In this document: one piece after another, positions 15,264-22,531 of the stretch
Position numbering within the stretch: position 1 is the stretch's first letter
How the letters are laid out: every line of letters begins with the position of its first letter
Assembly: GCA_018713795.1 (NCBI GenBank)
Contig: DVOE01000002.1
Location: 1-40,602, forward strand
Direction: 5' to 3'
DNA length: 40,602 nucleotides
DNA from: Candidatus Limadaptatus stercoripullorum
GTDB taxonomy: Bacteria; Bacillota; Clostridia; Christensenellales; CAG-917
Translations under genes and position numbers: made by a program
Notes under the pieces: generated by a model
Told to the model about the DNA's origin: nothing
Seen by the model: the letters and a program-made list of their open reading frames with translations, nothing else
The model's database searches: none

Positions 15264-15292
15264 ATGATAACACCCGCCCCGCCGAAAAGCAA
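15264..15292 (-). promoter_or_regulatory. promoter of the deacylase-symporter-GH35 operon
   Basis: TTGCTT, 17 bases, TATCAT on the minus strand. The transcript leader would carry a GC-only hairpin (about 15236-15254) before the ribosome-binding site. Confidence 0.5.
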
Positions 15293-15428
15293 GCCGCATT
15301 TTCCCGCTCGGCAGGCAAAAAAAGGCGGCCCCGGGATATGAAGCGGACCGCCCGCGGGCGCGCCGCCCCTTTTCGCGCCGCCGGCGCCCTCGCCCCCAAG
15401 CCCCGCCGCGCGAGTCGCCTTCCCGCGC

Positions 15429-15457
15429 TTGACATGCGGTGGCACTAAGTGTAATAT
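15429..15457 (+). promoter_or_regulatory. promoter of the lipid kinase gene
   Basis: TTGACA, 17 bases, TAATAT, 38 bases before the start codon. Confidence 0.75.
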
Positions 15458-15495
15458 AATGTCAATATCCGTACACACGGGGGAGTTTGTTCAAT

Positions 15496-16362
15496 ATGTA
15501 CGACATCATCATCAACCCACTCGGCGGAAAGGGTAAGAGCCTCAAAGCGCTCACCGTCGCCGAAAAAATGCTGAAAGCCGCCGGCGCCGAGTACGCCGTG
15601 CACAACACCGAATACGCCGGGCACGCCACCGAGCTCGCCCGCGAATTGTCCGGAAAACCCGACGCCAAGATCCTCGTCTTCGGCGGGGACGGCTCCTTCA
15701 ACGAGGTGCTGAACGGCATCACCGACTTCGACAATGTCACGCTGGGCATCGTCCCCTGCGGCACCGGCAACGACTTCGTCCGCGCCTCCGGGCACCCCAA
15801 GAAAGTCAAGGACGCCATCGAACTCATCCTGAAGGGCAACACAGGCTATATCGACTATATCGATGTCGGCTCCCGCCGCTGTCTCAATGTCGCGGGCGCG
15901 GGCATGGATGTGGATGTGCTCCTCCGCTACGCCGAGATGAAAGCCTTCCGCGGCAAGCTCAAGTACTACGCCGCCCTCTTCGACACCCTCATCCATGTCA
16001 AATGGCACAAGCTCCGCCTCACCATAGACGGCAAGACCATGGACAAGAGCGTGTTTATGATCGGCGTCGGCAACGGCACCTGCATAGGCGGCGGCATGCC
16101 CATCTGCCCCGACGCCAAAGTCGACGACGGGCTCCTCTCGGTCGTCATCGTCAACGAGATGAAAAAGAGCCGCATCCCCGTCGAGCTCCCCGGCTTCCTC
16201 TCCGGAAAACATGTCAAGAAGGACTACACCGAGGTCTACTCCGCCAAGGAAGTCACCGTAGAAGTGCTCGACGACGGCAAGATCGAACTCGACGGCGAAG
16301 TCATCGACGACAAGATCCTCGAATGCAAAGTCGTCCATAATGTGCTGAAAGTGTACCGTTGA
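15496..16362 (+). CDS. diacylglycerol kinase family lipid kinase (DgkB/YegS type)
   Basis: It transfers phosphate from ATP to a lipid such as diacylglycerol at the inner membrane face, probably for phospholipid recycling. The 288-residue protein has the N-terminal INPLGGKGK loop, the nucleotide-binding GGDGSFNEVLNG (63-74) and PCGTGNDF (87-94), and a C-terminal beta-sandwich. ATG 15496 is preferred to the TTG at 15487 because GGGGGAG is correctly spaced only from the ATG. It is a single-gene transcript between its own promoter and a bidirectional terminator. The exact lipid substrate is not readable from sequence. Confidence 0.92.
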   Translation: MYDIIINPLGGKGKSLKALTVAEKMLKAAGAEYAVHNTEYAGHATELARELSGKPDAKILVFGGDGSFNEVLNGITDFDNVTLGIVPCGTGNDFVRASGHPKKVKDAIELILKGNTGYIDYIDVGSRRCLNVAGAGMDVDVLLRYAEMKAFRGKLKYYAALFDTLIHVKWHKLRLTIDGKTMDKSVFMIGVGNGTCIGGGMPICPDAKVDDGLLSVVIVNEMKKSRIPVELPGFLSGKHVKKDYTEVYSAKEVTVEVLDDGKIELDGEVIDDKILECKVVHNVLKVYR

Positions 16363-16526
16363 ACCCCGCTTTCGGTCAAAACCCCGAAAACCACCGCATA
16401 CGGCGGGGCGCAAAATCACACCATGCCGCAATGCGCGGAGACAACACCAAACCGCACAAAACACCCCTCGCGGTAGCAACACAAAATCGCACAAACCCGC
16501 GAAAAACAACACCGAACTATCACACA

Positions 16527-16556
16527 CAAAAGCGCGCCCGCAAGCGCGCTTTTTTT
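16527..16556. terminator. bidirectional terminator between lipid kinase and LRR lipoprotein
   Basis: The stem AAAAGCGCGC/GCGCGCTTTT has a six-base loop and a T-run on the plus side and A-run on the other. It can end both the rightward kinase transcript and the leftward lipoprotein transcript. Bases 16363-16526 hold no gene. Confidence 0.85.
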
Positions 16557-16580
16557 GTGCTCACAGCTCCTCGGACGCCG

Positions 16581-17648
16581 TCAAACGACAACCGTCCCGT
16601 CCGAGCACTCTACCTCTGTGAACGGACAGCCTCGATTCCATTCCGTGCCCTTCTCAATCGCGCGCCATTTCTCCGTCTTTCCCTCGAAAGTTACAGAGGC
16701 AAGAATGTCGCAATCCGAGAAGGCATAGTCCCCTATGCTCGTCACGCTGTCAGGTATGATGACCGAGGTGAGAGAGGTGCAATACTCAAAGGCAGAGCCG
16801 TATATAACCTTTGTCGAAGCATTGATGTCGACCGAAGTTATCGTCTCGTCTTTTGCCTTAATGAGCACCACATACTGATTTTCGTCGTTCCCGAGATAGA
16901 GTGCATTGTCATATTCATTGTATTGCAAATTGTCGCAGCCCTCGAACGCATAGATCCCTATGCTCGTCACGCCATTCCCGATGGTGACGGAGGTGAGAGA
17001 GGTGCAACCCGAGAACGCGCCGCCCCCTATGCTCGTCACGCTGTCCGGGATGGTGATCGAGGTGAGAGAGTCGCAACTATAGAAGGCATAGTTCCCTATG
17101 CTCGTCACACCGTTCGGGATGGTGACAGAGGTGAGAGAGTCGCAACCCGAGAAGGCATAGTCCCCTATGCTCGTCACGCCGTTCGGGATGGTGACCGAGG
17201 TGAGAGAGGTGCAACTCGAGAACGCGCCGCCCCCTATGCTCGTCACGCTGTTCCCGATGGTGACAGAGGTGAGAGAGTCGCAATAAATAAAGGTGTCGTC
17301 GTCTATGCTCGTCACCGGCAAGCCTTCATATGTCTCGGGGATAACAACGACGGTGGGAGTCCCCTCATAACCGGTCACGGAATAGCTGCCACCGATATTC
17401 GTAAAAACGATCCCGTCGGGAGAAGTAACCACACTGCCGACATCTCCGCCAAGACCATCATCGCCCGGCGTCGTGGTGTCGCCCGGGGTTTGCGAGCCGC
17501 CGCCTCCGCCATTGCCGGGGAGCTGAGTGCCACCGGGTATTTGCGTACCGCCCTGCTCTTTGGAGCCCGGATCGCAAGCGGCAAGAACGCCGATAAGCAG
17601 CGCCGCGATGAGCACCGCGCATATCAGCAAAAATGTCTTCCTCTTCAT
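16581..17648 (-). CDS. BspA-like leucine-rich-repeat lipoprotein
   Basis: This is a predicted surface lipoprotein. The 355-residue precursor has a KRK start, a hydrophobic stretch and the lipobox LAAC (lipidated Cys25), then a Gly/Pro/Thr-rich linker (about 33-70). A leucine-rich-repeat (LRR_5/BspA type) domain follows, with ~23-residue units of the form LTSVTIPNGVTSIGDYAFSG: five back-to-back, an irregular spacer (about residues 235-290), then more. ATG 17648 follows GGGAGGGG by three bases; the ORF extension upstream crosses intergenic hairpin repeats. Such proteins often mediate adhesion or polymer binding; the ligand is unknown. It stands alone. Confidence 0.9.
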   Translation of the reverse strand: MKRKTFLLICAVLIAALLIGVLAACDPGSKEQGGTQIPGGTQLPGNGGGGGSQTPGDTTTPGDDGLGGDVGSVVTSPDGIVFTNIGGSYSVTGYEGTPTVVVIPETYEGLPVTSIDDDTFIYCDSLTSVTIGNSVTSIGGGAFSSCTSLTSVTIPNGVTSIGDYAFSGCDSLTSVTIPNGVTSIGNYAFYSCDSLTSITIPDSVTSIGGGAFSGCTSLTSVTIGNGVTSIGIYAFEGCDNLQYNEYDNALYLGNDENQYVVLIKAKDETITSVDINASTKVIYGSAFEYCTSLTSVIIPDSVTSIGDYAFSDCDILASVTFEGKTEKWRAIEKGTEWNRGCPFTEVECSDGTVVV

Positions 17649-17693
17649 CTTCCCCTCCCGCGGCAATATCGCCGCACCAATATATTTATGATT

Positions 17694-17722
17694 ATAATCC
17701 ACCCTTTCCCCCGTCCTGTCAA
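17694..17722 (-). promoter_or_regulatory. promoter of the LRR lipoprotein
   Basis: TTGACA on the minus strand is followed after 17 bases by GATTAT; a perfect TATAAT is also present at a 20-base spacing. A small GCGGC/GCCGC hairpin precedes the ribosome-binding site. Confidence 0.45.
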
Positions 17723-17741
17723 GCTTTTCTATGTTTTTATG

Positions 17742-17805
17742 ATAAGGAGTGCATTCCGCCGCATGAATCTTTGTTTCTATCCTCATCAGCCAAGTAGGAA
17801 CGGGT
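17742..17805 (+). repeat. dispersed repeat A, copy 3 (degraded)
   Basis: AAGGAGTGCATTCCGCCGCA and CATCAGCCAAGTAGGAACGG match copies 1 and 4 with substitutions. Its end runs straight into hairpin element B copy 1. Confidence 0.7.
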
Positions 17806-17810
17806 AAGAC

Positions 17811-17923
17811 CGCGATATTTCGATGAAGAACAAGAAAGCGCCTCCCGAACGGACGCGCCGTGTACTTGTCGTACATAAGCGGTCGGGCGGGAGGCGCTGA
17901 CGCAGTTATTCGCGAAATAGCGC
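17811..17923 (+). repeat. structured hairpin element B, copy 1
   Basis: The outer stem CGCGATATTTCG pairs with CGCGAAATAGCGC with one A-G mismatch. The inner stem is AGCGCCTCCCG (17837-17847) with CGGGAGGCGCT (17888-17898). The apical stem is TGTAC/GTACA, followed by TAAG. It lies upstream of the LRR lipoprotein promoter and downstream of gapA. Confidence 0.9.
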
Positions 17924-17954
17924 AAGGACATTTCCCCCTCCTAATCATGAACGG

Positions 17955-17983
17955 GTAAGACCGCGATATTTCGCTTCACTTCA
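17955..17983 (+). repeat. half copy of hairpin element B
   Basis: TAAGACCGCGATATTTCG is the 5' outer arm of element B, with no inner stem or 3' arm of its own. CTTCACTTCACTAAAC follows, running into full copy 2. The half copy near 22330 has the same layout. Confidence 0.75.
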
Positions 17984-18108
17984 CTAAACGCCGATATTTG
18001 GATGAAGAGCGCGAAAGCCCCGCATATCCGGACGCGCGGTGTACTTTCGTACATAAGCGGTCGGAGATGCGGGGCTGACAAAGCTATTCGCCAAATAACG
18101 GCGTTTAG
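17984..18108 (+). repeat. structured hairpin element B, copy 2, overlapping the gapA stop
   Basis: The outer stem CTAAACGCCGATATTTGG pairs with CCAAATAACGGCGTTTAG with one A-A mismatch. The inner stem is AGCCCCGCAT/ATGCGGGGCT and the apical stem TGTAC/GTACA. The last bases of the 3' arm are the gapA stop codon (TTA at 18105-18107 on the plus strand). TTTGG/CCAAA replaces the TTTCG/CGAAA of copy 1, a compensated change. Confidence 0.9.
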
Positions 18109-19127
18109 TTCAGTTCGGCGAAATATTTGATGGTACGCACCATCTGCGAGGTGTAGCTGTTCTCGTTGTCGTACCAGCTGACGACCTGGACCTGGGTGCA
18201 GTCGAGGTCTTCCATATACTTTGCCATGGTCTGGGTGGCGTCGAAGAGGGAGCCGTAGGTCATGCCGATGACATCGCTGGAGACGATGGGCTCCTCGTTG
18301 TAGCCGTAGGACTCGGAAGCGGCGGCTTTCATGGCGGCGTTGATCTCGTCGACGGTGACCTTGCCCTTCACGGTCGCCACGAGGATGGTGGTGGAACCGG
18401 TGGGGACGGGCACGCGCTGAGCGGAGCCGATGAGCTTGCCGTTGAGCTCGGGGATGACGAGGCCGATGGCTTTGGCGGCGCCGGTGCTGTTGGGCACGAT
18501 GTTGATGGCGGCAGCGCGCGCGCGGCGGAGGTCACCCTTGCGATGAGGACCGTCGAGGACCATCTGGTCGCCGGTGTAGGCGTGGATGGTGCTCATGATA
18601 CCGCTCTCGATGGGGGCGAGCTTGTTGAGCGCCGCAGCCATGGGGGCGAGGCAGTTGGTGGTGCAGGACGCGGCAGAGATGATGGTGTCGTCCTTGGTCA
18701 GGGTCTTCTCGTTGACGCTGTAGACGATGGTGGGAAGGTCGTTGCCCGCGTGAGCGGAGATGACGACTTTCTTCGCGCCGGCGTCGATGTGAGCCTGCGC
18801 CTTCGCCTTGGAGGTGTAGAAGCCGGTGCACTCGAGCACGACATCCACGCCGATCTCCTTCCAGGGAAGATCCGCGGCGTTCTTCTCGGCGTAGATCTTG
18901 ATCTCCTTGCCGTCGACGACGATGGCGCCCTCTTTGGCTTCGACCTTGTCGGCGAGAGCGTATCTGCCCTGCGCGCTGTCGTACTTGAGAAGATGGGCGA
19001 GCATCTTGGAATCGGTCAGGTCGTTGATGGCGACGACTTCATAGCCCGCCGCACCGAACATCTGCCTGAACGCAAGACGACCGATCCTGCCGAAACCGTT
19101 GATAGCAACTCTGACATTTTTTGCCAT
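18105..19127 (-). CDS. gapA: glyceraldehyde-3-phosphate dehydrogenase, type I
   Basis: It oxidises glyceraldehyde 3-phosphate to 1,3-bisphosphoglycerate with NAD in cytosolic glycolysis. The 340-residue protein starts [17 protein letters not shown] (Rossmann fold) and has the catalytic cysteine in [14 protein letters not shown] and the C-terminal [14 protein letters not shown]. The ATG at 19127 is chosen because the family starts there and GGAGGT lies 10 bases upstream; the ORF extension covers the leader. It is a single gene, not linked to pgk or tpi in this window, with its own promoter downstream of a HAD gene. Its stop codon lies inside hairpin element B copy 2. Confidence 0.97.
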   Translation of the reverse strand: MAKNVRVAINGFGRIGRLAFRQMFGAAGYEVVAINDLTDSKMLAHLLKYDSAQGRYALADKVEAKEGAIVVDGKEIKIYAEKNAADLPWKEIGVDVVLECTGFYTSKAKAQAHIDAGAKKVVISAHAGNDLPTIVYSVNEKTLTKDDTIISAASCTTNCLAPMAAALNKLAPIESGIMSTIHAYTGDQMVLDGPHRKGDLRRARAAAINIVPNSTGAAKAIGLVIPELNGKLIGSAQRVPVPTGSTTILVATVKGKVTVDEINAAMKAAASESYGYNEEPIVSSDVIGMTYGSLFDATQTMAKYMEDLDCTQVQVVSWYDNENSYTSQMVRTIKYFAELN

Positions 19128-19190
19128 AATAGATGATACCTCCGAAGGGTTTGATTTCGTTTTTCGCAAGCTCACGCGCTCGCGGGTATT

Positions 19191-19219
19191 ATTTTACATA
19201 CATTCCGCAAAAAAGACAA
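19191..19219 (-). promoter_or_regulatory. gapA promoter
   Basis: TTGTCT, 17 bases, TAAAAT on the minus strand, giving a leader of about 57 bases. The -35 begins 31 bases after the upstream HAD gene stop. Confidence 0.7.
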
Positions 19220-19249
19220 GCGAATGAAAGGCATAAATTCGTTCCTTTC

Positions 19250-19990
19250 TCAACCCTCTCCGCCGGTCAGCCCGAGTATGAAAGAGAGCGCCTCCGAAAG
19301 CGCCTTGAAATTGCGGTCCGCGCGCCCCGGAGACGCCAGATCCACCCCGACGGACACCCCCGCGCACTCGAACATGGGATAATCGTTGACGCCGTCGCCC
19401 ACCGCGATCACCCGCGACAGCGGCAGCCCGAGCTTTTCCGCAAGCGCGGTCACCGCCGTCTTTTTGCTTATGCCCGACGGGACATAATCCAGCGAATCGC
19501 AATGCTCGTAGATATCGAGCGCGTCGAGATCCCCGGCATGTGCGCGGTTGTAGTCGCGGATGGCGGCGAACTGCTCTTCCGAGGTGGGGAAGGGGGTGAA
19601 CATGACTTCGTTGGGCTGGCACCAAATGCCGCTCGCGAAAAGTTCGGGGATATCTTTTCTTGCGCGATCGAGCTGTTCAAGCGCGCGTTTTGAGGATGTA
19701 AACCTCTCGTTTTGCGCGGGAGGCAGCCCGACGCCGAATTGCATGGTGCAGCCGTTCTCGCCGATGAGGACGGCGTCCGCGATGCCGAGCTGGCGGGCGA
19801 AACCGCAAAGGTAATAGGTGGGTTTGCCGGAAGCTATGGCGATATACGCCCGCTCCGAGAGCGTGCGGAGAGCCGCCGCGTCGGCGTCCCCCACGGGCGC
19901 GCCGAGCATAGCCAAAGTACCGTCGAGGTCGAAGACGACAAGGTGAGTTTTCGCCGCCGCGGAGTGGGCGGATGTGTTCGCTTTCTCCAT
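19250..19990 (-). CDS. HAD-superfamily hydrolase (Cof-like phosphatase)
   Basis: This is a predicted cytosolic phosphatase for small phosphorylated metabolites. The 246-residue protein has HAD motif I VFDLDGTLA (nucleophile Asp, about residue 19), motif II around IASGKPT and motif IV GDGVNDYPMFECAG, with a C2-type cap between, as in Cof/sucrose-phosphatase-like enzymes. The start at ATG 19990 has no ribosome-binding site. A promoter ends 6 bases upstream, so the mRNA is probably leaderless. The ORF track extension through a GC-rich region has no family similarity. It lies upstream of gapA on the same strand. The substrate is unknown; phosphoglycolate or sugar phosphates are candidates. Confidence 0.85.
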   Translation of the reverse strand: MEKANTSAHSAAAKTHLVVFDLDGTLAMLGAPVGDADAAALRTLSERAYIAIASGKPTYYLCGFARQLGIADAVLIGENGCTMQFGVGLPPAQNERFTSSKRALEQLDRARKDIPELFASGIWCQPNEVMFTPFPTSEEQFAAIRDYNRAHAGDLDALDIYEHCDSLDYVPSGISKKTAVTALAEKLGLPLSRVIAVGDGVNDYPMFECAGVSVGVDLASPGRADRNFKALSEALSFILGLTGGEG

Positions 19991-19996
19991 ACCATA

Positions 19997-20025
19997 AATG
20001 TAGCACACGCGCGCCCCGACCGCAA
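19997..20025 (-). promoter_or_regulatory. promoter giving a leaderless HAD transcript
   Basis: TTGCGG, 17 bases, TACATT on the minus strand. Six bases separate the -10 from the ATG, so the usual start point coincides with the A of the start codon. Confidence 0.55.
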
Positions 20026-20142
20026 CGGGATAGGGGCGCATATCCCCTTCCGCCGCTGCTTTTTCTCCCCTTCCCCGGCGGGCGCGCACGCAAATTGCGC
20101 GCACACGCTTGCGTTATGCGCGCTGTGGTGGTAAAATTTTCG

Positions 20143-20148
20143 TATAAT
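20143..20148 (+). promoter_or_regulatory. -10 element of the alcohol dehydrogenase promoter
   Basis: A perfect TATAAT lies 34 bases before the start. No convincing -35 is seen at 16-18 bases, so an activator or an extended contact may be used. Confidence 0.5.
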
Positions 20149-20182
20149 TTTGTAAATCTGGCGACGGAGGAGACAAGAGACT

Positions 20183-21481
20183 ATGGCAGAAACCAACGAA
20201 AAAAGCAATGCCCCCGAGAACAACATCGCGCTCGAAGACGCGAAGACCATCGAAAAGATCAAGAAGTACAAGGCTTCCCTGCCCCGCAGGATATGGTGCA
20301 GGTGTTTCCAGTGCGTCCTGTATGTGGCGGAGTACTTCCTGCCCTGGCGCGTGCCCGAGCAGATCTCGGGAGAAGGCAGCCTTGCCAAGCTCCCCGCTTT
20401 CGCGAAGGAGAAGGGGTTCAAGAGCGCGCTGCTCGTCACCGACAGCGTGCTGATGAGCCTCGGCATGGCGCAGCCCATCATCGACGGGTTCAACGCCGAA
20501 GGGCTGAAGATCACCGTCTACGACAAGGTCGTGCCCAATCCCACCATCGGCAATATCGAGGACGGCGTCAAGCTTTATAAGGACAACAACTGCGATGTCA
20601 TCATCGCGCTGGGCGGCGGCTCGCCCATGGACTGCGCCAAGGGTATCGGCGCGCGTATCGCCCGCCCCGGCAAGACCATCGCCAAGATGAAGGGCGTGCT
20701 CCGCGTGCTGCGCAAGCTCCCCCCGCTGGTCGCCATCCCCACCACTTCGGGCACGGGCAGCGAAGCCACCATCGCCGCTGTCATCTCCAACCCCGAAAAG
20801 AAGGAGAAATATCCCATCAACGATCCCGTGCTCATCCCGCATTACGCGGTCATGGACCCCGCTCTCACCATCGGGCTGCCCAAGCACATCACTTCCACCA
20901 CGGGTATGGACGCGCTCACCCACGCCGTCGAGGCGTTCATCGGCAGCGAGAACACCCGCAAGACCAAACAGTATGCCATCGAGGCGACTCAGCTCATCTT
21001 CAAGTATCTGAAGCGCGCCTACGACGACGGCAAGGATATCGAGGCAAGGAGCAATATGCAGCGCGCTTCCCTGCTCGCGGGCATGGCGTTCACGAGAGCG
21101 TATGTCGGCTATGTCCACGCCATCGCGCATTCCCTCGGCGGTTTCTACGGCGTGCCTCACGGGCTTGCCAATGCCGTCCTGCTGCCCCATGTCATCGAAG
21201 CGTACGGCGAAAAGGCGCATAAGAAGCTCGCCCGCCTCGCGGAAGCCGTCGGTATCACCGGCGAGTCGGATGCCGAGAAAGCGACCAAGTTCATCGCCGC
21301 CATCCGCGAGATGAACGAGTATATGGCGATCCCCACCAAGATCGAAGGCAAATGGACGATCAAAGAGGAGGATGTCCCCATCATGATCGACCACGCCCTC
21401 AAGGAAGCCAATCCCCTCTACCCCGTGCCTGTCATCTGGGGGTATGATGAGATGTATTCCATGTATCACAAGATAATGTAA
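20183..21481 (+). CDS. iron-containing alcohol dehydrogenase
   Basis: This is an NAD(P)-dependent, metal-containing dehydrogenase of the Fe-ADH family (butanol or lactaldehyde dehydrogenase-like), probably reducing fermentation aldehydes in the cytosol. The 432-residue protein has GGGSPMDCAKG (nucleotide binding), TTSGTGSEAT, and metal ligands in DALTHAVEAF and HAIAHSLGGFYGVPHG. A ~55-residue N-terminal extension (KKYKASLPRRIWCRCFQCVLYVAEYFL) precedes the catalytic fold; it is longer than in typical members and contains three cysteines. GGAGGAG lies 10 bases before ATG 20183. It is monocistronic, and hairpin element B copy 5 follows the stop within 16 bases. Confidence 0.93.
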   Translation: MAETNEKSNAPENNIALEDAKTIEKIKKYKASLPRRIWCRCFQCVLYVAEYFLPWRVPEQISGEGSLAKLPAFAKEKGFKSALLVTDSVLMSLGMAQPIIDGFNAEGLKITVYDKVVPNPTIGNIEDGVKLYKDNNCDVIIALGGGSPMDCAKGIGARIARPGKTIAKMKGVLRVLRKLPPLVAIPTTSGTGSEATIAAVISNPEKKEKYPINDPVLIPHYAVMDPALTIGLPKHITSTTGMDALTHAVEAFIGSENTRKTKQYAIEATQLIFKYLKRAYDDGKDIEARSNMQRASLLAGMAFTRAYVGYVHAIAHSLGGFYGVPHGLANAVLLPHVIEAYGEKAHKKLARLAEAVGITGESDAEKATKFIAAIREMNEYMAIPTKIEGKWTIKEEDVPIMIDHALKEANPLYPVPVIWGYDEMYSMYHKIM

Positions 21482-21496
21482 CAAAACGCCGCTATA

Positions 21497-21620
21497 TAAA
21501 ACGCCGCTATTTCGCGTGATACTGCGTCAACTTCACGCCCGCGAGCAGTCACATACGAGAAGTATGCTCCTGTCCGCGGGCGTTTCGTTTCCTTGTCTGA
21601 CACGAAATATCGGCGTTTTA
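21497..21620 (-). repeat. structured hairpin element B, copy 5 (reverse orientation)
   Basis: Read on the minus strand: outer arm TAAAACGCCGATATTTCGTG with CACGAAATATCGGCGTTTTA-type pairing to the other arm (CGCGAAATAGCGGCGTTTTA), inner stem ACGCCCGCG/CGCGGGCGT, and apical stem CATAC/GTATG. The apical pair differs on both sides from the TGTAC/GTACA of copies 1-4. An extra 10-base piece of the outer arm (AAAACGCCGC) lies between the dehydrogenase stop and this copy. Confidence 0.85.
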
Positions 21621-21633
21621 CTCGTTTCTACAT

Positions 21634-21777
21634 AGCCGCCAACTAGGGACGGGATAGCACTGATACGCGCAGCTTGAACTCGCACCTACTTATTCGAAGC
21701 CTCTCCGGGGCCCCCAAAAAGTACCGGAGGCGAAGCCGAGGACACTTTTTGGGGTAAAGCCCCGTCCCTGATTGGCT
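21634..21777. repeat. palindromic module C, copy 2, with a ~105-base insert
   Basis: The arm AGCCGCCAACTAGGGACGGG (21634-21653) and the inverted arm CCCCGTCCCTGATTGGCT (21760-21777) match module C copy 1, but the centre is about three times longer and includes a CCAAAAAGT/ACTTTTTGG-type hairpin. Confidence 0.7.
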
Positions 21778-21850
21778 GATGGGGATGCTACTCCGGGCTT
21801 CAAGCGGCAAAATACACTCCTTCGGAGGGTGTTTGAACCCGCACTAAAAA
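21760..21850 (-). repeat. dispersed repeat A, copy 4 (reverse orientation)
   Basis: The minus strand reads GTTCAAACACCCTCCGAAGG, AGTGTATTTTGCCGCTTGAA, GGAGTAGCATCCCCATCAGC and CAATCAGGGACGGGG. Copy 1 is closely similar and copy 2 shares the first half. Confidence 0.8.
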
Positions 21851-22192
21851 TTTTCAAAGACGGAATAACGCGCCTGATCCCGCACCACACTTATTCGGGG
21901 TGTTCCTATACCCTCACCAACCTTTTCCGAAGACGGAATTACGCGCCGCTCAGCCAAACTTTCACAGGCGGCGAAGCCGCCGCTTGAAAGTCGCGGCGCG
22001 CTCTTTGAGCGTCGCGCGCCGTCGAAGACTTAAATAGACACGGGCGTCGTGCGCGAGACCGAATTCCTCGCCCCGCGCGGGGATCTCAGCCGGTAGTGCC
22101 CGCCGATCGAAATAAGCGAGTGCGCCACGATAAGCGTGAGTATCGCACCCCGCGTTTGTCGTGCATGATACGAGGACGGTCCTCTATTCCGC

Positions 22193-22299
22193 GTGGGGGA
22201 GGAAAGCCCGAAGGGAAGGAGGGGGACTGTATTACCACGCTCGGGGCAGTCAGCCCGATCAAGGGCGCTTGGGTTAGCACGAAAATTATGCGGGGCGTT
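22193..22299 (-). repeat. dispersed repeat D, copy 2 (reverse orientation)
   Basis: The minus strand reads GCCCCGCATAA, AAGCGCCCTTGATCGGGCTG, ACTGCCCC and CAGTCCCCCTCCTTCC, matching 8766-8862 with interruptions. Confidence 0.65.
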
Positions 22300-22330
22300 C
22301 CTGTTTAGCCGCCAATTAGAAATGGCACCC

Positions 22331-22374
22331 TAAATCGCGATATTTCGTGTCTCCACTCACTTAAACAGAACCGC
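22331..22374 (+). repeat. half copy of hairpin element B
   Basis: TAAATCGCGATATTTCGTGT is the 5' outer arm alone, followed by CTCCACTCACTTAAACAGAA before full copy 3. Module C arm (AGCCGCCAATTAGAAATGGC) directly precedes it. Confidence 0.75.
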
Positions 22375-22384
22375 TACCCTAAAC

Positions 22385-22498
22385 CGCGATATTCGGATGA
22401 GATGCGCGAAAGCCCCGTTGCTCAGGACTCGCAGTGTACTTATTGTACATAAGAGGTCTGAGCAACGGGGCTGACAAAGCAGGTCGCCGAATAGCGCG
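22385..22498 (+). repeat. structured hairpin element B, copy 3
   Basis: The outer stem CGCGATATTCGG pairs with CCGAATAGCGCG with the same single A-G mismatch. The inner stem AGCCCCGTTGCTCAG pairs with CTGAGCAACGGGGCT, and the apical stem is TGTAC/GTACA. The inner stem is unlike copy 1 or 4, yet perfectly complementary. Confidence 0.9.
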
Positions 22499-22531
22499 AG
22501 AGGTGGTTCCATGCTTATATCGGGGACAGCA

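Larger units (their letters stand above)
21621..22331. other. gene-free region of intergenic repeats
   Basis: No gene is supported. It contains palindromic module C with an insert (21634-21777), repeat A copy 4, a hairpin CCCCCAAAAAGT/ACACTTTTTGGGG (about 21714-21754), two short A-like pieces ending GGAATAACGCGCC and GGAATTACGCGCC, and repeat D copy 2. The listed ORFs here (for example 22086-22280) read across repeats and lack a ribosome-binding site. Confidence 0.65.

Noticed and set aside
15487-15495. TTG start for the lipid kinase
   Set aside because: Only one base separates GGGGGAG from the TTG; the ATG at 15496 has normal spacing and matches the family start.
17649-17948. N-terminal extension of the LRR lipoprotein ORF
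   Set aside because: The extension translates hairpin element B. The internal ATG at 17648 has a good ribosome-binding site and starts a proper lipoprotein signal peptide.
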